Below are positions 16,556 to 24,936 of a DNA stretch of 64,000 bases, in pieces; position 1 is the stretch's first letter, and every line of letters starts with the position of its first letter. The notes below the pieces were generated by a model, which saw nothing but the letters and a program-made list of their open reading frames with translations, was not told where the DNA came from and ran no database searches. This stretch comes from Amycolatopsis azurea DSM 43854 (GTDB lineage: Bacteria; Actinomycetota; Actinomycetes; Mycobacteriales; Pseudonocardiaceae): positions 186,001-250,000 of the forward strand of contig NZ_MUXN01000002.1 in the NCBI RefSeq assembly GCF_001995215.1. The letters are read 5' to 3'. Both the position numbers and the translations under genes were made by a program.

Positions 16556-17104
16556 CTAGGCCGGGCGGAACCGGACATCGACCGACGCGAGAGGATCTTC
16601 CGTTCCGACTCCGCGCAGCCGGATCGGCGGCCCGCCGGGGTTGACGTACAGCCGGATGCCGTCGCCGAGCAGGACCGGCGCGATGTGCAGGTCGATCTCG
16701 TCGATCAATCCCAGTTCGAGCAGCTGGCGGCCGATGTCCGGCGAGAACACCTCGAGGTTCTTCCCGCCCGCCGCCTCCAGTCCGATCCGGACCGCCTCGG
16801 CCGGGCCGCAGTCGAGGAAGGTGGCGCCGTCGGTGGGCGTCGCGTCCTCGGGATGGTGGGTGAGGACGAACAACGGTCCCTTCCAGACACCACCGTAGAT
16901 CCCGCCGGGGTCGGGGTAGGCGTCCCAGCCGTCGCGTCCGCCCAGGACGGCGCCGGTGGTCGAGGCGTACTCGTCGATCAAGCCCGGCCGGAACGTCGTG
17001 CCGGTCATCCAGTCCATGCTGTGCCCCGGGCCCGCGACGAAGCCGTCTAGGGACATCGTGAAGTGCCAGAGAACTTTTCCGCCGGCCGTCTGTGGTTCGA
17101 ACAC
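16556..17104 (-). CDS. Dihydrofolate reductase-like (RibD C-terminal) protein
   Basis: 182 residues from GTG 17104, which has AGGAGG six bases upstream; the longer frame would start without a site. KVLWHFTMSLDGFVAGPGHSMDWM, VLGGRDGWDAYP and the end QLLELGLIDEIDLHIAPVLLGDGIRLY are typical of the small RibD_C/DHFR-like proteins of actinobacteria, NADPH-binding reductases of unknown substrate. Divergent from the biosynthetic operon 1 (137 bases between starts), the probable left border of that cluster. Confidence 0.85.
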   Translation of the reverse strand: MFEPQTAGGKVLWHFTMSLDGFVAGPGHSMDWMTGTTFRPGLIDEYASTTGAVLGGRDGWDAYPDPGGIYGGVWKGPLFVLTHHPEDATPTDGATFLDCGPAEAVRIGLEAAGGKNLEVFSPDIGRQLLELGLIDEIDLHIAPVLLGDGIRLYVNPGGPPIRLRGVGTEDPLASVDVRFRPA

Positions 17105-17150
17105 CCTGCCTCCTGTCGGTCGTGACGACGGGAGCCATCCCGCGCGTCTC

Positions 17151-17187
17151 GTTGATTGTTCTGCCCGAATCAAGGGTTCCGGTCAAC
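17151..17187 (+). promoter_or_regulatory. Cluster-specific operator upstream of operon 1
   Basis: GTTGATTGTTCT (17151-17162) and TTCCGGTCAAC (17177-17187), with outer half sites GTTGA and TCAAC inverted. The same two blocks occur at 33426-33461 upstream of operon 2 with almost the same spacing. An inner inverted pair TTGATT/AATCAA exists only here. Probable binding site of the cluster regulator. Confidence 0.6.
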
Positions 17188-17241
17188 CAATCCCCGGGAT
17201 GTAGTAGCCCGCGACGAAGCGACGGGCTGTGGGGAGAGGGA

Positions 17242-18498
17242 ATGAGCTCAGCGGAGGGTGTTGTCCTGGTGATCGGCTGCGGGATGCGGCCGTACCGGGA
17301 GTACCTGTTGGCGTCGGCCGGGCACCGGCATCCCTTGTGGCTGTTCAACGGGACCGAGCCGGCCTGGCAGGAGCGCTACATCACCGGCGCCACGGTGCTG
17401 GACCTGCAGGACCGCGACGCCGTGCTGGCCGCGGCCCGCGCGGTGAACGCGAAGACACCGGTGCTCGGCGTGGTGTCGTGGGACGAGGCGCTGATCGTGA
17501 CCGCGGCGCACGTCGCGGACGAACTCGGCCTGCCGGGCGCGGGGATCTCCGCGATCGAGGGCTGCCGGGACAAATGGCTCAACCGCAGGACACTCACCGC
17601 GGCCGGGGTGACGCAGCCCGACTTCGGTTTCGTGCACGACGAAGAGCAGGCCGTCCGCGTGGCCGACCGGATCGGCTACCCGGTCGTCGTCAAACCGCGC
17701 GGGGGCGGGGCCAGCATCGGCGTCAGCTTCGCGGACGACGCGGAGGCGGTGCGGAAGGCGTTCCGGACCGCGGAGGACGCCAGCTTCGGCGGCTCTCCCG
17801 CCTACCAGGGCGGCGCGCTGGTCGAGGAGTATCTGACCGGACCCGAGATCAGTGTGGACGGTGCCGTCGTGGACGGTGAGTACACGCCGATGTTCGTCGC
17901 GCACAAGACGGTCGGCATGCACCCGTACTTCGAGGAGCTCGGCCACCTGGTCAGCTCCGCGGACGAGCTGCTGGCCGACCCGGTGCTCCGTTCGACGCTG
18001 GCCCGCGCGCACAGCGCGATCGACTTCCGGTACGGCATCACCCACACCGAACTCAAGCTCACCGAGCGCGGACCGGTGATCGTGGAGATCAACGGCAGGC
18101 TCGGCGGGGACCTGATCCCGTTGCTCGCCCGGTTCGCGACCGGGATCGACCCGGGCGCGGCCGCGGTCGACGTCGCGCTCGGCATGCGTCCCCACATCCC
18201 GTACGAGGCCGAGCCCCGCTGGGTCGGGGTGCGGTTCGGCTACCCGAAACAGGACTGCGTCGTCGAGTCCGTGTCCGTCCCGGGTTCCATGCGGGACAAC
18301 GGGGTCCTCGCCGCCGACGCGCTGGTCGAGCCGGGAGCGCGGATGCGGCTGCCGCCGGCGGAGTTCATCTCGCGGCACGCGTACGTGATCTGCGCGGGCA
18401 GCGACCCCGACGACTGTGAAGTGGTGCTGGACAAGGCCATGGCCCAGGTCCGGCTGACCGCGCACCCCCTGCTGCCCTCGGTGGCCGCCGGTGGCTGA
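17242..18498 (+). CDS. ATP-grasp carboxylate-amine ligase 1
   Basis: 418 residues. Joins a carboxylate to an amine via acyl phosphate, as in BacD-like dipeptide ligases. N-terminal pre-ATP-grasp domain VLVIGCGMRPYREYLLASAG; ATP-binding YPVVVKPRGGGASIGVSF and VEEYLTGPEISVDGAV; metal-binding end ITHTELKLTERGPVIVEINGRLGGDLIPLL (Glu/Asn). ATG 17242 follows GGGGAGAGGG. First gene of operon 1; with ligases at 24933 and 36342 it suggests that the cluster assembles amide bonds without an NRPS. The order of its substrates is not predictable. Confidence 0.9.
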   Translation: MSSAEGVVLVIGCGMRPYREYLLASAGHRHPLWLFNGTEPAWQERYITGATVLDLQDRDAVLAAARAVNAKTPVLGVVSWDEALIVTAAHVADELGLPGAGISAIEGCRDKWLNRRTLTAAGVTQPDFGFVHDEEQAVRVADRIGYPVVVKPRGGGASIGVSFADDAEAVRKAFRTAEDASFGGSPAYQGGALVEEYLTGPEISVDGAVVDGEYTPMFVAHKTVGMHPYFEELGHLVSSADELLADPVLRSTLARAHSAIDFRYGITHTELKLTERGPVIVEINGRLGGDLIPLLARFATGIDPGAAAVDVALGMRPHIPYEAEPRWVGVRFGYPKQDCVVESVSVPGSMRDNGVLAADALVEPGARMRLPPAEFISRHAYVICAGSDPDDCEVVLDKAMAQVRLTAHPLLPSVAAGG

Positions 18499-18556
18499 CC
18501 GCGCACGGGCACCGCAGAACACCTTCCAAGCACTCACAACGATGGCGGAGCAAACA

Positions 18557-19870
18557 ATGGCGAACCGTGATGTCGAGCTTCTCGCAGTCGGAGCAGGACC
18601 GTCCAACCTGGCACTCGCCGTGGCGCTGGAGGAGCTCGCGCCCGGCCTGGCCCGCGAGTCGGTCCTGCTCGAACGCGACGAGGAGGTCTCCTGGCAGCGG
18701 GGCATGCTCCTGCCGGAGGCGCTGTCGCAGGTCTCGTTCCTCAAGGACCTGGTGACCCTGCGCAATCCGTGCAGCCGCTTCTCGTTCCTCAACTACCTGC
18801 ACGCCACCAACCGGCTCAACGAGTTCGTGAACATGGGCAGCTTCGTCCCGTACCGGGTCGAACTCGCCGACTATCTCAAGTGGACGGCCGATTCACTGGC
18901 GCTGGTGGACATCCAGCGCGGCCGTGAATGCCTCGACGTCACTCCCGTGTGGACGGACGGCGTGCTGACCGGCTGGGACACCCGGGTCGCCGACGGCGAG
19001 GTCGTCCGCAGCCGGTACCTGGTGGTCGGCGCGGGCCGCGACGCGCGGATCCCCGACCAGCTCCGGACGGTGAACCAGGACCGCGTCATCCACAGCACGC
19101 AGTACCTGCCGAGGATCGCCAAGCTGCGCAAGGATCTCCCGTACCGCGTCGCGGTGATCGGCGCCGGCCAGAGCGCGGCGGAACTGTTCAGCACCGTGCA
19201 GCAGGACCTGCCCGAGTGCAAGCCGACCATGGTGATGCGTTCGATCGGCCTGAACTACTACGAGAGCAGCAAGTTCAACAACGAGCTGTTCTTCCCGTCC
19301 CATGTGGACAAGTTCTTCGACGCGCGACCGGAAGCCCGCGAACAGATGCTCAAGGAGATGCACCACACGAACTACTCCGGGCTGGCGCCGGGCACGATGG
19401 ACGCGCTCTACCGGTCGATCTACCTGGACCGCCTTTCCGGCCGTTCCCGGCTGCGGATGATCACGATGAGCGACATCACCGACGCGCGCGACGACGGTGA
19501 CGAGATCGTGCTGGAACTGACCGACCGGCGCACCGGCGAGACGCAGGAACTGCGCACCGACCTCGTCCTGCTCGGCACCGGGTTCTCCCCGGAGATGCCG
19601 AGGATGGTCCAGGAGATCGCGAAGTCGATCGGCCTCTCGGAGATCAAGGTGACCCGCGACTACCGGCTGGAGATCGACCAGCCCGCCACCGCGGCCGTCT
19701 ACCTCCAGGGCGTCAACGAGGCGACGCACGGGATCGCGGACTCGCTGCTCAGCGTCCTCGCCCCGCGCGCCAACGACATCCTGCAGGACATCCTCGCCCA
19801 CCGCGGGGAAACCCCCGAGGTTCCGCCGCAGCCGACGCAGGACGCCGACCCCGTCGTCGCCACCCGCTGA
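18557..19870 (+). CDS. Lysine/ornithine N-monooxygenase
   Basis: 437 residues, flavin N-hydroxylase of the siderophore/IucD-PvdA family, converting the side-chain amine of Lys or Orn to a hydroxylamine with FAD, NADPH and O2. FAD motif LLAVGAGPSNLALAVAL; substrate/FAD region SFLKDLVTLRNPCSRFSFLNYLH; NADPH motif VAVIGAGQSAAELFS; C-terminal LLGTGFSPEMP. ATG 18557 is chosen for GGAG six bases upstream; GTG 18491 would overlap the previous stop. Next to a cupin and a MetRS-like gene it is best read as the first step of hydrazine (N-N) formation, as with Spb38 and ForJ-type enzymes, rather than siderophore synthesis: no siderophore synthetase is present. Confidence 0.93.
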   Translation: MANRDVELLAVGAGPSNLALAVALEELAPGLARESVLLERDEEVSWQRGMLLPEALSQVSFLKDLVTLRNPCSRFSFLNYLHATNRLNEFVNMGSFVPYRVELADYLKWTADSLALVDIQRGRECLDVTPVWTDGVLTGWDTRVADGEVVRSRYLVVGAGRDARIPDQLRTVNQDRVIHSTQYLPRIAKLRKDLPYRVAVIGAGQSAAELFSTVQQDLPECKPTMVMRSIGLNYYESSKFNNELFFPSHVDKFFDARPEAREQMLKEMHHTNYSGLAPGTMDALYRSIYLDRLSGRSRLRMITMSDITDARDDGDEIVLELTDRRTGETQELRTDLVLLGTGFSPEMPRMVQEIAKSIGLSEIKVTRDYRLEIDQPATAAVYLQGVNEATHGIADSLLSVLAPRANDILQDILAHRGETPEVPPQPTQDADPVVATR

Positions 19871-19893
19871 TCATCGAGAAGAAAGAGAACGTC

Positions 19894-20259
19894 ATGGAGA
19901 TCCGGCCGCTGGAGCGGGAAAAGATGGTCTTCGAGAACGGCGCCTACGGCCAGCGGCTCCTGCCGTGGGCGGCGCTGAACGCGCCGTTCGAGGGCGCCTG
20001 GGTCACGGTGCCGGCGCACGGCGCGACGGGTGCGCATTCCCACCACGAGTACGAGATCTTCATCGCCGTCAGCGGCGAGGCGGTCGTCGAGTCCGGGGGA
20101 GAGCGCCGCCCCTTCCGGCCCGGCGACATCGAGTTCCACCAGCCCGGCACCGAGCACCGCATCCTCAACGACGGCGCCGAGGACTTCGAGATGTACGCGA
20201 TCTGGTGGGACACCGACATGACGGCGAAGTTCGCCGCCCGGCACGAGGAGCTGGCGTGA
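19894..20259 (+). CDS. Cupin protein, putative N-N bond forming half of a hydrazine synthetase
   Basis: 121 residues. Single cupin with metal motif 1 GAHSHHEYEIFIAVSGEAVVE (HxH...E) and motif 2 FRPGDIEFHQPGTEHRI. In known hydrazine synthetases (Spb40 and relatives) a Zn cupin domain is fused to a MetRS-like domain; the cupin rearranges the hydroxylamine ester of glycine or glutamate to the N-N product. Here the cupin is its own gene with a four-base GTGA overlap to the MetRS-like gene, so the pair probably forms one complex. Function is inferred from this context. Confidence 0.85.
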   Translation: MEIRPLEREKMVFENGAYGQRLLPWAALNAPFEGAWVTVPAHGATGAHSHHEYEIFIAVSGEAVVESGGERRPFRPGDIEFHQPGTEHRILNDGAEDFEMYAIWWDTDMTAKFAARHEELA

Positions 20260-21875
20260 CCGACACGAGACCGGTGGTGATCATCGGCGGACCCCCGACG
20301 TCCAACGGGGACCTGCACATCGGGCACATCGCGGGCCCGTACCTCGGCGCCGACGTGCACCGGCGGTACCTGCGCGCGGCCGGTCGCGAGGCCGTGTTCG
20401 CCTCCTGCACCGACGACAGCCAGACCTACCTCGTCACCAGCGCGGCGAGGGTCGGGCTCACGCCGCCCGAGCTGGTGAAGCAGTCGACCGAGAACATCCA
20501 GAGCACGTTCAAGGCGATGGGCGTCGAGGTCGACGGCTTCTCGCCGACCGACGACGGCTACAAGGCGCTCGTCCACGACTATGTGAAGCGCTTGTACGAC
20601 AAGGGAAAGCTCCGCCTGCGCAAGGTGCGGCTGCCTTACAGCGAGAGCAAGGGCGAGTTCCTGGTCGAAGGGTTCGTCGGCGGCGGCTGCCCGACCTGTC
20701 TCGCGGACAGCCGCGGCGGTTTCTGCGAGGGCTGCGGGCATCCGATCGACTTCGACGCGCTCATCGAGCCGTATTCGGTGCTCGACCCGGCCGACGAGGT
20801 GACCTACCGCGAGACGGAGATCATGGTCTTCCCCGTCTCGGAATACCGCGAACGGCTCCTCGCCTACTACGAGGAACGTGGACCCGCGTGGAGGCCGCAC
20901 GTGCTCGGGCTGATGCGGGAGCTGCTGGCCGGGCCGTTGCCGGACTTCGCGATCACGTACCCGGTCAAGTGGGGGCTGCCGGCGCCGTTCCTCCAGACAC
21001 CCGGACAGCGGCTCAACGCCTGGGTCGAGGGGATGCCCGCCTCGATGTACTGCACCGAGTACGCGCTGCGGCGCAACGGAAAGCCGCAGGCGGGTGACGA
21101 CGACGCTTGGCTCGTGGAGAACGACGCGCGGGTCGTGGTGTTCATGGGGTTCGACCCGCTGTTCACCTGGGGCGTCGTCCACGTCGCCGAGCTGATCGCC
21201 CTGGAGGACCGCTACGTCCTCCCGGACACCCTGCTCGTCAACGAGTTCTACGAACTGGAGAACGAGAAGTTCTCCACCAGCAAGGGACACGTGGTCTGGG
21301 CCCGCGAACTCGCGGCCGAGGTACCCCGCGACATCGCGCGGTTCCACCTCAACCTCACCGCTCCCGAGTTCGCCCGCACCAACTTCTCCCGCGCGGCGCT
21401 GGAGAAGGTCGCGGGGGAGCGGCTCGTCGCGCCCTGGAACGAGCTCGCCGAGACGCTGGCCAAACTCACCGCCGAGGTCGGCGGGGAGAGCGGCTCGCTC
21501 CCGGTTTCGGTCGAGGCCACGGAACGTGCGGCGGCGATGGTCTCCCGGTTCGTCCTGAACTACGAACTCGAGGACTTCAGCCTCAGCCGGGCCGCCGATC
21601 TGATCGTGCAGCACGTCGGGCGCCTGCGCGCGGCGACCGAACGCACGCTGAAGGGCAACCTCGACCAGGAGGTGCTCCGCGGCGCGCTGGGCGACCTCTT
21701 CCTCGAACTGCGGGCCCTGATCGGCTGCGCCTCGCCGATCCTGATCGACCTCACCGCGCGCGCCGCCGAAGCGGGCGGGTTCGACCTCCGGATCGACCCG
21801 GACGCCTTCGACGTCACGCACACCACGGCGTTCGCCGTGCCACCACTGGAATTCCCCCCGACGAGCGAGGCCTGA
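20256..21875 (+). CDS. Methionyl-tRNA synthetase-like amino-acid activating enzyme (hydrazine synthetase partner)
   Basis: 539 residues. Class I aaRS core: PTSNGDLHIGHIAGPYL holds the HIGH motif, KFSTSKG the KMSKS equivalent, and CPTCLADSRGGFCEGCG the two CxxC zinc knuckles of MetRS. It is not the housekeeping enzyme: it lies inside a metabolite operon coupled to a cupin and an N-hydroxylase. By analogy to Spb40/ForK/PyfG it would adenylate an amino acid (Gly or Glu in known cases) and pass it to the N-hydroxy-amino acid as an ester, which the cupin converts to a hydrazine. The amino acid used here is unknown. GTG 20256 overlaps the cupin stop. Confidence 0.9.
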   Translation: MTDTRPVVIIGGPPTSNGDLHIGHIAGPYLGADVHRRYLRAAGREAVFASCTDDSQTYLVTSAARVGLTPPELVKQSTENIQSTFKAMGVEVDGFSPTDDGYKALVHDYVKRLYDKGKLRLRKVRLPYSESKGEFLVEGFVGGGCPTCLADSRGGFCEGCGHPIDFDALIEPYSVLDPADEVTYRETEIMVFPVSEYRERLLAYYEERGPAWRPHVLGLMRELLAGPLPDFAITYPVKWGLPAPFLQTPGQRLNAWVEGMPASMYCTEYALRRNGKPQAGDDDAWLVENDARVVVFMGFDPLFTWGVVHVAELIALEDRYVLPDTLLVNEFYELENEKFSTSKGHVVWARELAAEVPRDIARFHLNLTAPEFARTNFSRAALEKVAGERLVAPWNELAETLAKLTAEVGGESGSLPVSVEATERAAAMVSRFVLNYELEDFSLSRAADLIVQHVGRLRAATERTLKGNLDQEVLRGALGDLFLELRALIGCASPILIDLTARAAEAGGFDLRIDPDAFDVTHTTAFAVPPLEFPPTSEA

Positions 21876-21881
21876 GACCCC

Positions 21882-23141
21882 ATGTCACTCGACAGCACCC
21901 TCACCCCCGACGCGGTCCGGAGTTCCCGGCTCGCCGAACGCCTGCTGGTCCCGGCAGGGTTCGTCACCACGGCGGGCAACGCGTTCCAGATCACCGCCGC
22001 CGCGATCCTCGTCTTCCACGCCGAGCAGACCACCCTCGCCGTCGGCTGGCTGTTCATCGCGGTGTCGATCCCGCAGGTCGCGCTCGCGCTGCTGTTCGGC
22101 AAGCTGGTCGACAAGGTCGACCGGCGGATGCTGTGCATCGCCGCGGACCTGGTCAGCGCGATGACCGCGTTCGCCCTGCCGGTCTGGCTGTGGATCGGCG
22201 GCCCGGCGAACCTGGGTTCCTACATAGCGAACTTCATGCTCGCCTGCACCGCCGCGCTGTTCATGCCCGCGAGCAACGGCTTGATCAAGGAACGCATCCG
22301 CGACGAGCGGCTCGGGAAGTTCAACTCGCACTTCGAAATGGCGAGCAACGCCGGCATGCTGATGGCGTCCTCGCTCGCCGGGTTCCTGGTGATCTGGTTC
22401 GGTGCCACCCCGCTGTTCGTGTTCAACTCGCTCAGCTTCATCCTGTCGGCCGTCCTCGTCTACGCGATCGGCCGCAAACCCGCCAAACCGCTGGTGGTCG
22501 CCGAAGCGACGGCCGACGACTCGGCGGCACCGGTCGAGGTCCTCGTGCGCCAGCCGGTCAAGCGGCTCGCGCTGTTGTACGCCAACGGGAACATCGGCCT
22601 GATGGTCGCCAACGTCATCCTGACGACACTGATCCTGCAGACCTTCAACCAGGGCGCGTGGATGATCGGCGTGGTCGACGCGCTGGCCGGGGTCGGCTTC
22701 ATCGTCGGCGCCGCCGCGTACGGCAAGGTCAGCAAGCGGTTCAAGGGAATCCACCTGGCCGTGCTCGGCACGCTCGGGAACCTGATCTGCCTCGCGATCC
22801 AGCCGCTGCACTACATCGCGCTGATGGCGGCGATCCCGTTCGCCGGGTTCTGCTTCGCCCAGGGCCGGATCGCCGCCCGGACCCTGCTGATGCGCGCGAG
22901 CCCGGAGGACCGGGTCGGCCGGATCTTCGGCGGTACGCAGGCGGTCGGCCTCGGCCTCGGTGTCGGGGCGACCGTCGGGTTGTCGGCGCTGGCGGACGCG
23001 ACCACCGTGCCCTACGCGTTCTGGGGCCTGGCGATCCTGCAGGGCGCGATCGTGATCGGCACCTACTTGAGTCTGGCGAAACCGCTGTCGGCGCAGGAGA
23101 AGAAGCAGCCGGCCGAGGTTCTCGAAGCGACCGCCGCCTGA
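21882..23141 (+). CDS. MFS transporter, probable product exporter
   Basis: 419 residues with about 12 hydrophobic segments, e.g. GNAFQITAAAILVFHAEQ, LAVGWLFIAVSIPQVALALL, NLISCLAIQPLH-like helix near 22780, and WGLAILQGAIVIGTYLS. Loop FGKLVDKVDRRMLCIAADL is the MFS motif A region. Six bases after the MetRS-like stop, within operon 1. Export or self-protection is the natural role; substrate inferred only from location. Confidence 0.88.
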   Translation: MSLDSTLTPDAVRSSRLAERLLVPAGFVTTAGNAFQITAAAILVFHAEQTTLAVGWLFIAVSIPQVALALLFGKLVDKVDRRMLCIAADLVSAMTAFALPVWLWIGGPANLGSYIANFMLACTAALFMPASNGLIKERIRDERLGKFNSHFEMASNAGMLMASSLAGFLVIWFGATPLFVFNSLSFILSAVLVYAIGRKPAKPLVVAEATADDSAAPVEVLVRQPVKRLALLYANGNIGLMVANVILTTLILQTFNQGAWMIGVVDALAGVGFIVGAAAYGKVSKRFKGIHLAVLGTLGNLICLAIQPLHYIALMAAIPFAGFCFAQGRIAARTLLMRASPEDRVGRIFGGTQAVGLGLGVGATVGLSALADATTVPYAFWGLAILQGAIVIGTYLSLAKPLSAQEKKQPAEVLEATAA

Positions 23142-23172
23142 GCGCGGACCGAATTCGGAGGAAGCGAAAGTC

Positions 23173-24936
23173 ATGACGGACAAGCCGATCAAGGGTGGCG
23201 TCGCCACCTGGGCCTGCCTGCCCGGGTTCCCGCCCGCGGTGATCTTCCCCTTCACCCCGGGCGAGCGCTTCGGCGTGCGGAGCCTCTACGAGTTCCAGAT
23301 GCTGATGTACCGGCCGCTCTACTGGCTGGGCCGGGACGGCGCGCCGGAGATCGACTGGGACCTCAGCGTCGGCGAAGAGCCGGTGTGGGACGAGACCGGC
23401 CGCACCTGCACGGTCCGGATCAAACCGTGGAAGTGGTCCAACGGCGAGACGGTCTGCGCGGACAACGTCATCTTCTGGATGAACATGCTGAAGGTGAAGG
23501 GGCCGAGGTTCGGCGCCTACTCCGAGGGCTACTTCCCGGACAACCTGGTGTCGTTCGAGAAGGTCGCCGACGACAAGGTGAGCTTCACCTTCGACAAGGC
23601 GTACTCGACGAACTGGGTGCTGCTGAACCAGCTCACCATGATCACGCCGATGCCGAAGGCGTGGGACCGCACCGCGGACGGCCCGGCCGACGCGACGCAC
23701 GACATCGACCAGGCCGAGGCGGTCTACGAGTTCCTGATGGCGGAGAACGGCGACGTCGTCGAAGAGGACAACTCGCACCGCACGCGCTGGGCCGACAGTC
23801 CTGTGTGGAGTGTCGTCAACGGACCGTGGCGGCTCAAGAGCTACACCGAGGACGGCGTCGTCACCTTCGTCCCGAACGAGCACTACAGCGGACCCAACCC
23901 GGCGCACCTCGACGAGCTGCGCCAGGTCTCGACGACGTCGGACGAGCAGCAGTACGAGCTGCTGCAGTCCGGTGACGTCCAGGTCGGCTTCCTGCCGCCG
24001 GGGATGGGCGTCCAGCCGGACGGCGACCCGACCAAGGGCGGGCCGAACCCACTTGGCGACGGCTTCCAGCTGGAACCGCAGATCCTGTTCAACATCAACT
24101 TCATGGCCGTCAACTTCAGCAACCCGACGGTGGCCGGGCACCTGATCAGGCAGCCGTACGTCCGGCAAGCCCTCCAAAGTTGCTTCGACCAGGAGTACGG
24201 GGCCCGCGAGGTCTACCAGGGCTACGGCTGGAGCCAGACCGGGTCGATCCCGGTGCTGCCCAAGAGCGACCTCGTGTCGCCGAAGATCGCCGAGCGCGGC
24301 GGGTTCTGGCCGTTCGACCTGGAGAAAGCGCGAGAGCTGCTCGCCGACAACGGCTGGGACGTCAGCGCATCACCCGCGGTGTGCGTGCGTCCCGGCACCG
24401 GGCCCGGTGAAGCGGGCGAAGGCATCCCGGCAGGCACCGAGCTGAGTTTTTCCCTGCGCTACTGGGAAGGACGACCTTCGCTGGCGCGGCTCATGGCGCA
24501 GTTCCGGGACGACGCGGCCAAGGCCGGGATCGAGATCCGGCTCGAAGAGGTGATGGGTTCGGTCCTGGTGGCGGAGGACGGTCCCGGCGAGAAGCGGATG
24601 TGGCAGCTGTCCTGCTGGGGCGGCGGCTGGGTCTACAACTACCCGACCGGCGAGAACCTCTTCCAGAGCGGTGCCGCCTGCAACTTCAGCAACTGGCGCG
24701 ACGCCAAGGCGGACGAGCTGATCGCGAAGACGGTCACCACGGACTCCCTCGAAGCGCTGTACGAGTACCAGGAGTACATCGCCGAGCAGGCGCCGGTGAT
24801 CTTCATGCCGACGTTCCCGCGCCGGCTGTTCGAGGTCGCGGGCAACCTGCGCGGGTTCTCGCCGATCAACCCGTACGGGCTCATCAACCCCGAGAACTGG
24901 TACTACATCGACGACACAGCGGATGGTGCGTCATGA
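23173..24936 (+). CDS. Family 5 oligopeptide-binding protein without signal peptide
   Basis: 587 residues, SBP_bac_5 (OppA/DppA) fold: YRPLYWLGRDGAPEIDWDLSVGEEPVWDETGRTCTVRIKPWKWSNGETVCADNVIFWMNML, later PYVRQALQSCFDQEYG and the closing WRDAKADELIAKT. Unusually the N-terminus is MTDKPIKGGVATWACLPGFPP directly after GGAGG, with no signal sequence or lipobox, and no ABC permease or ATPase gene is near. It should therefore be cytoplasmic, unless a longer upstream start is used (none seen). It may carry or sequester a peptide intermediate or product. Stop overlaps the next ATG. Confidence 0.88.
   Translation: MTDKPIKGGVATWACLPGFPPAVIFPFTPGERFGVRSLYEFQMLMYRPLYWLGRDGAPEIDWDLSVGEEPVWDETGRTCTVRIKPWKWSNGETVCADNVIFWMNMLKVKGPRFGAYSEGYFPDNLVSFEKVADDKVSFTFDKAYSTNWVLLNQLTMITPMPKAWDRTADGPADATHDIDQAEAVYEFLMAENGDVVEEDNSHRTRWADSPVWSVVNGPWRLKSYTEDGVVTFVPNEHYSGPNPAHLDELRQVSTTSDEQQYELLQSGDVQVGFLPPGMGVQPDGDPTKGGPNPLGDGFQLEPQILFNINFMAVNFSNPTVAGHLIRQPYVRQALQSCFDQEYGAREVYQGYGWSQTGSIPVLPKSDLVSPKIAERGGFWPFDLEKARELLADNGWDVSASPAVCVRPGTGPGEAGEGIPAGTELSFSLRYWEGRPSLARLMAQFRDDAAKAGIEIRLEEVMGSVLVAEDGPGEKRMWQLSCWGGGWVYNYPTGENLFQSGAACNFSNWRDAKADELIAKTVTTDSLEALYEYQEYIAEQAPVIFMPTFPRRLFEVAGNLRGFSPINPYGLINPENWYYIDDTADGAS

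Noticed and set aside
18557..19870. Hydroxamate siderophore cluster
   Set aside because: No acyltransferase, NIS synthetase, NRPS, or ferric-siderophore uptake genes accompany the N-monooxygenase.
20256..21875. Housekeeping methionyl-tRNA synthetase
   Set aside because: Located inside a coupled biosynthetic operon next to a cupin and N-hydroxylase; housekeeping metG is normally monocistronic elsewhere. The pathway role explains it better.
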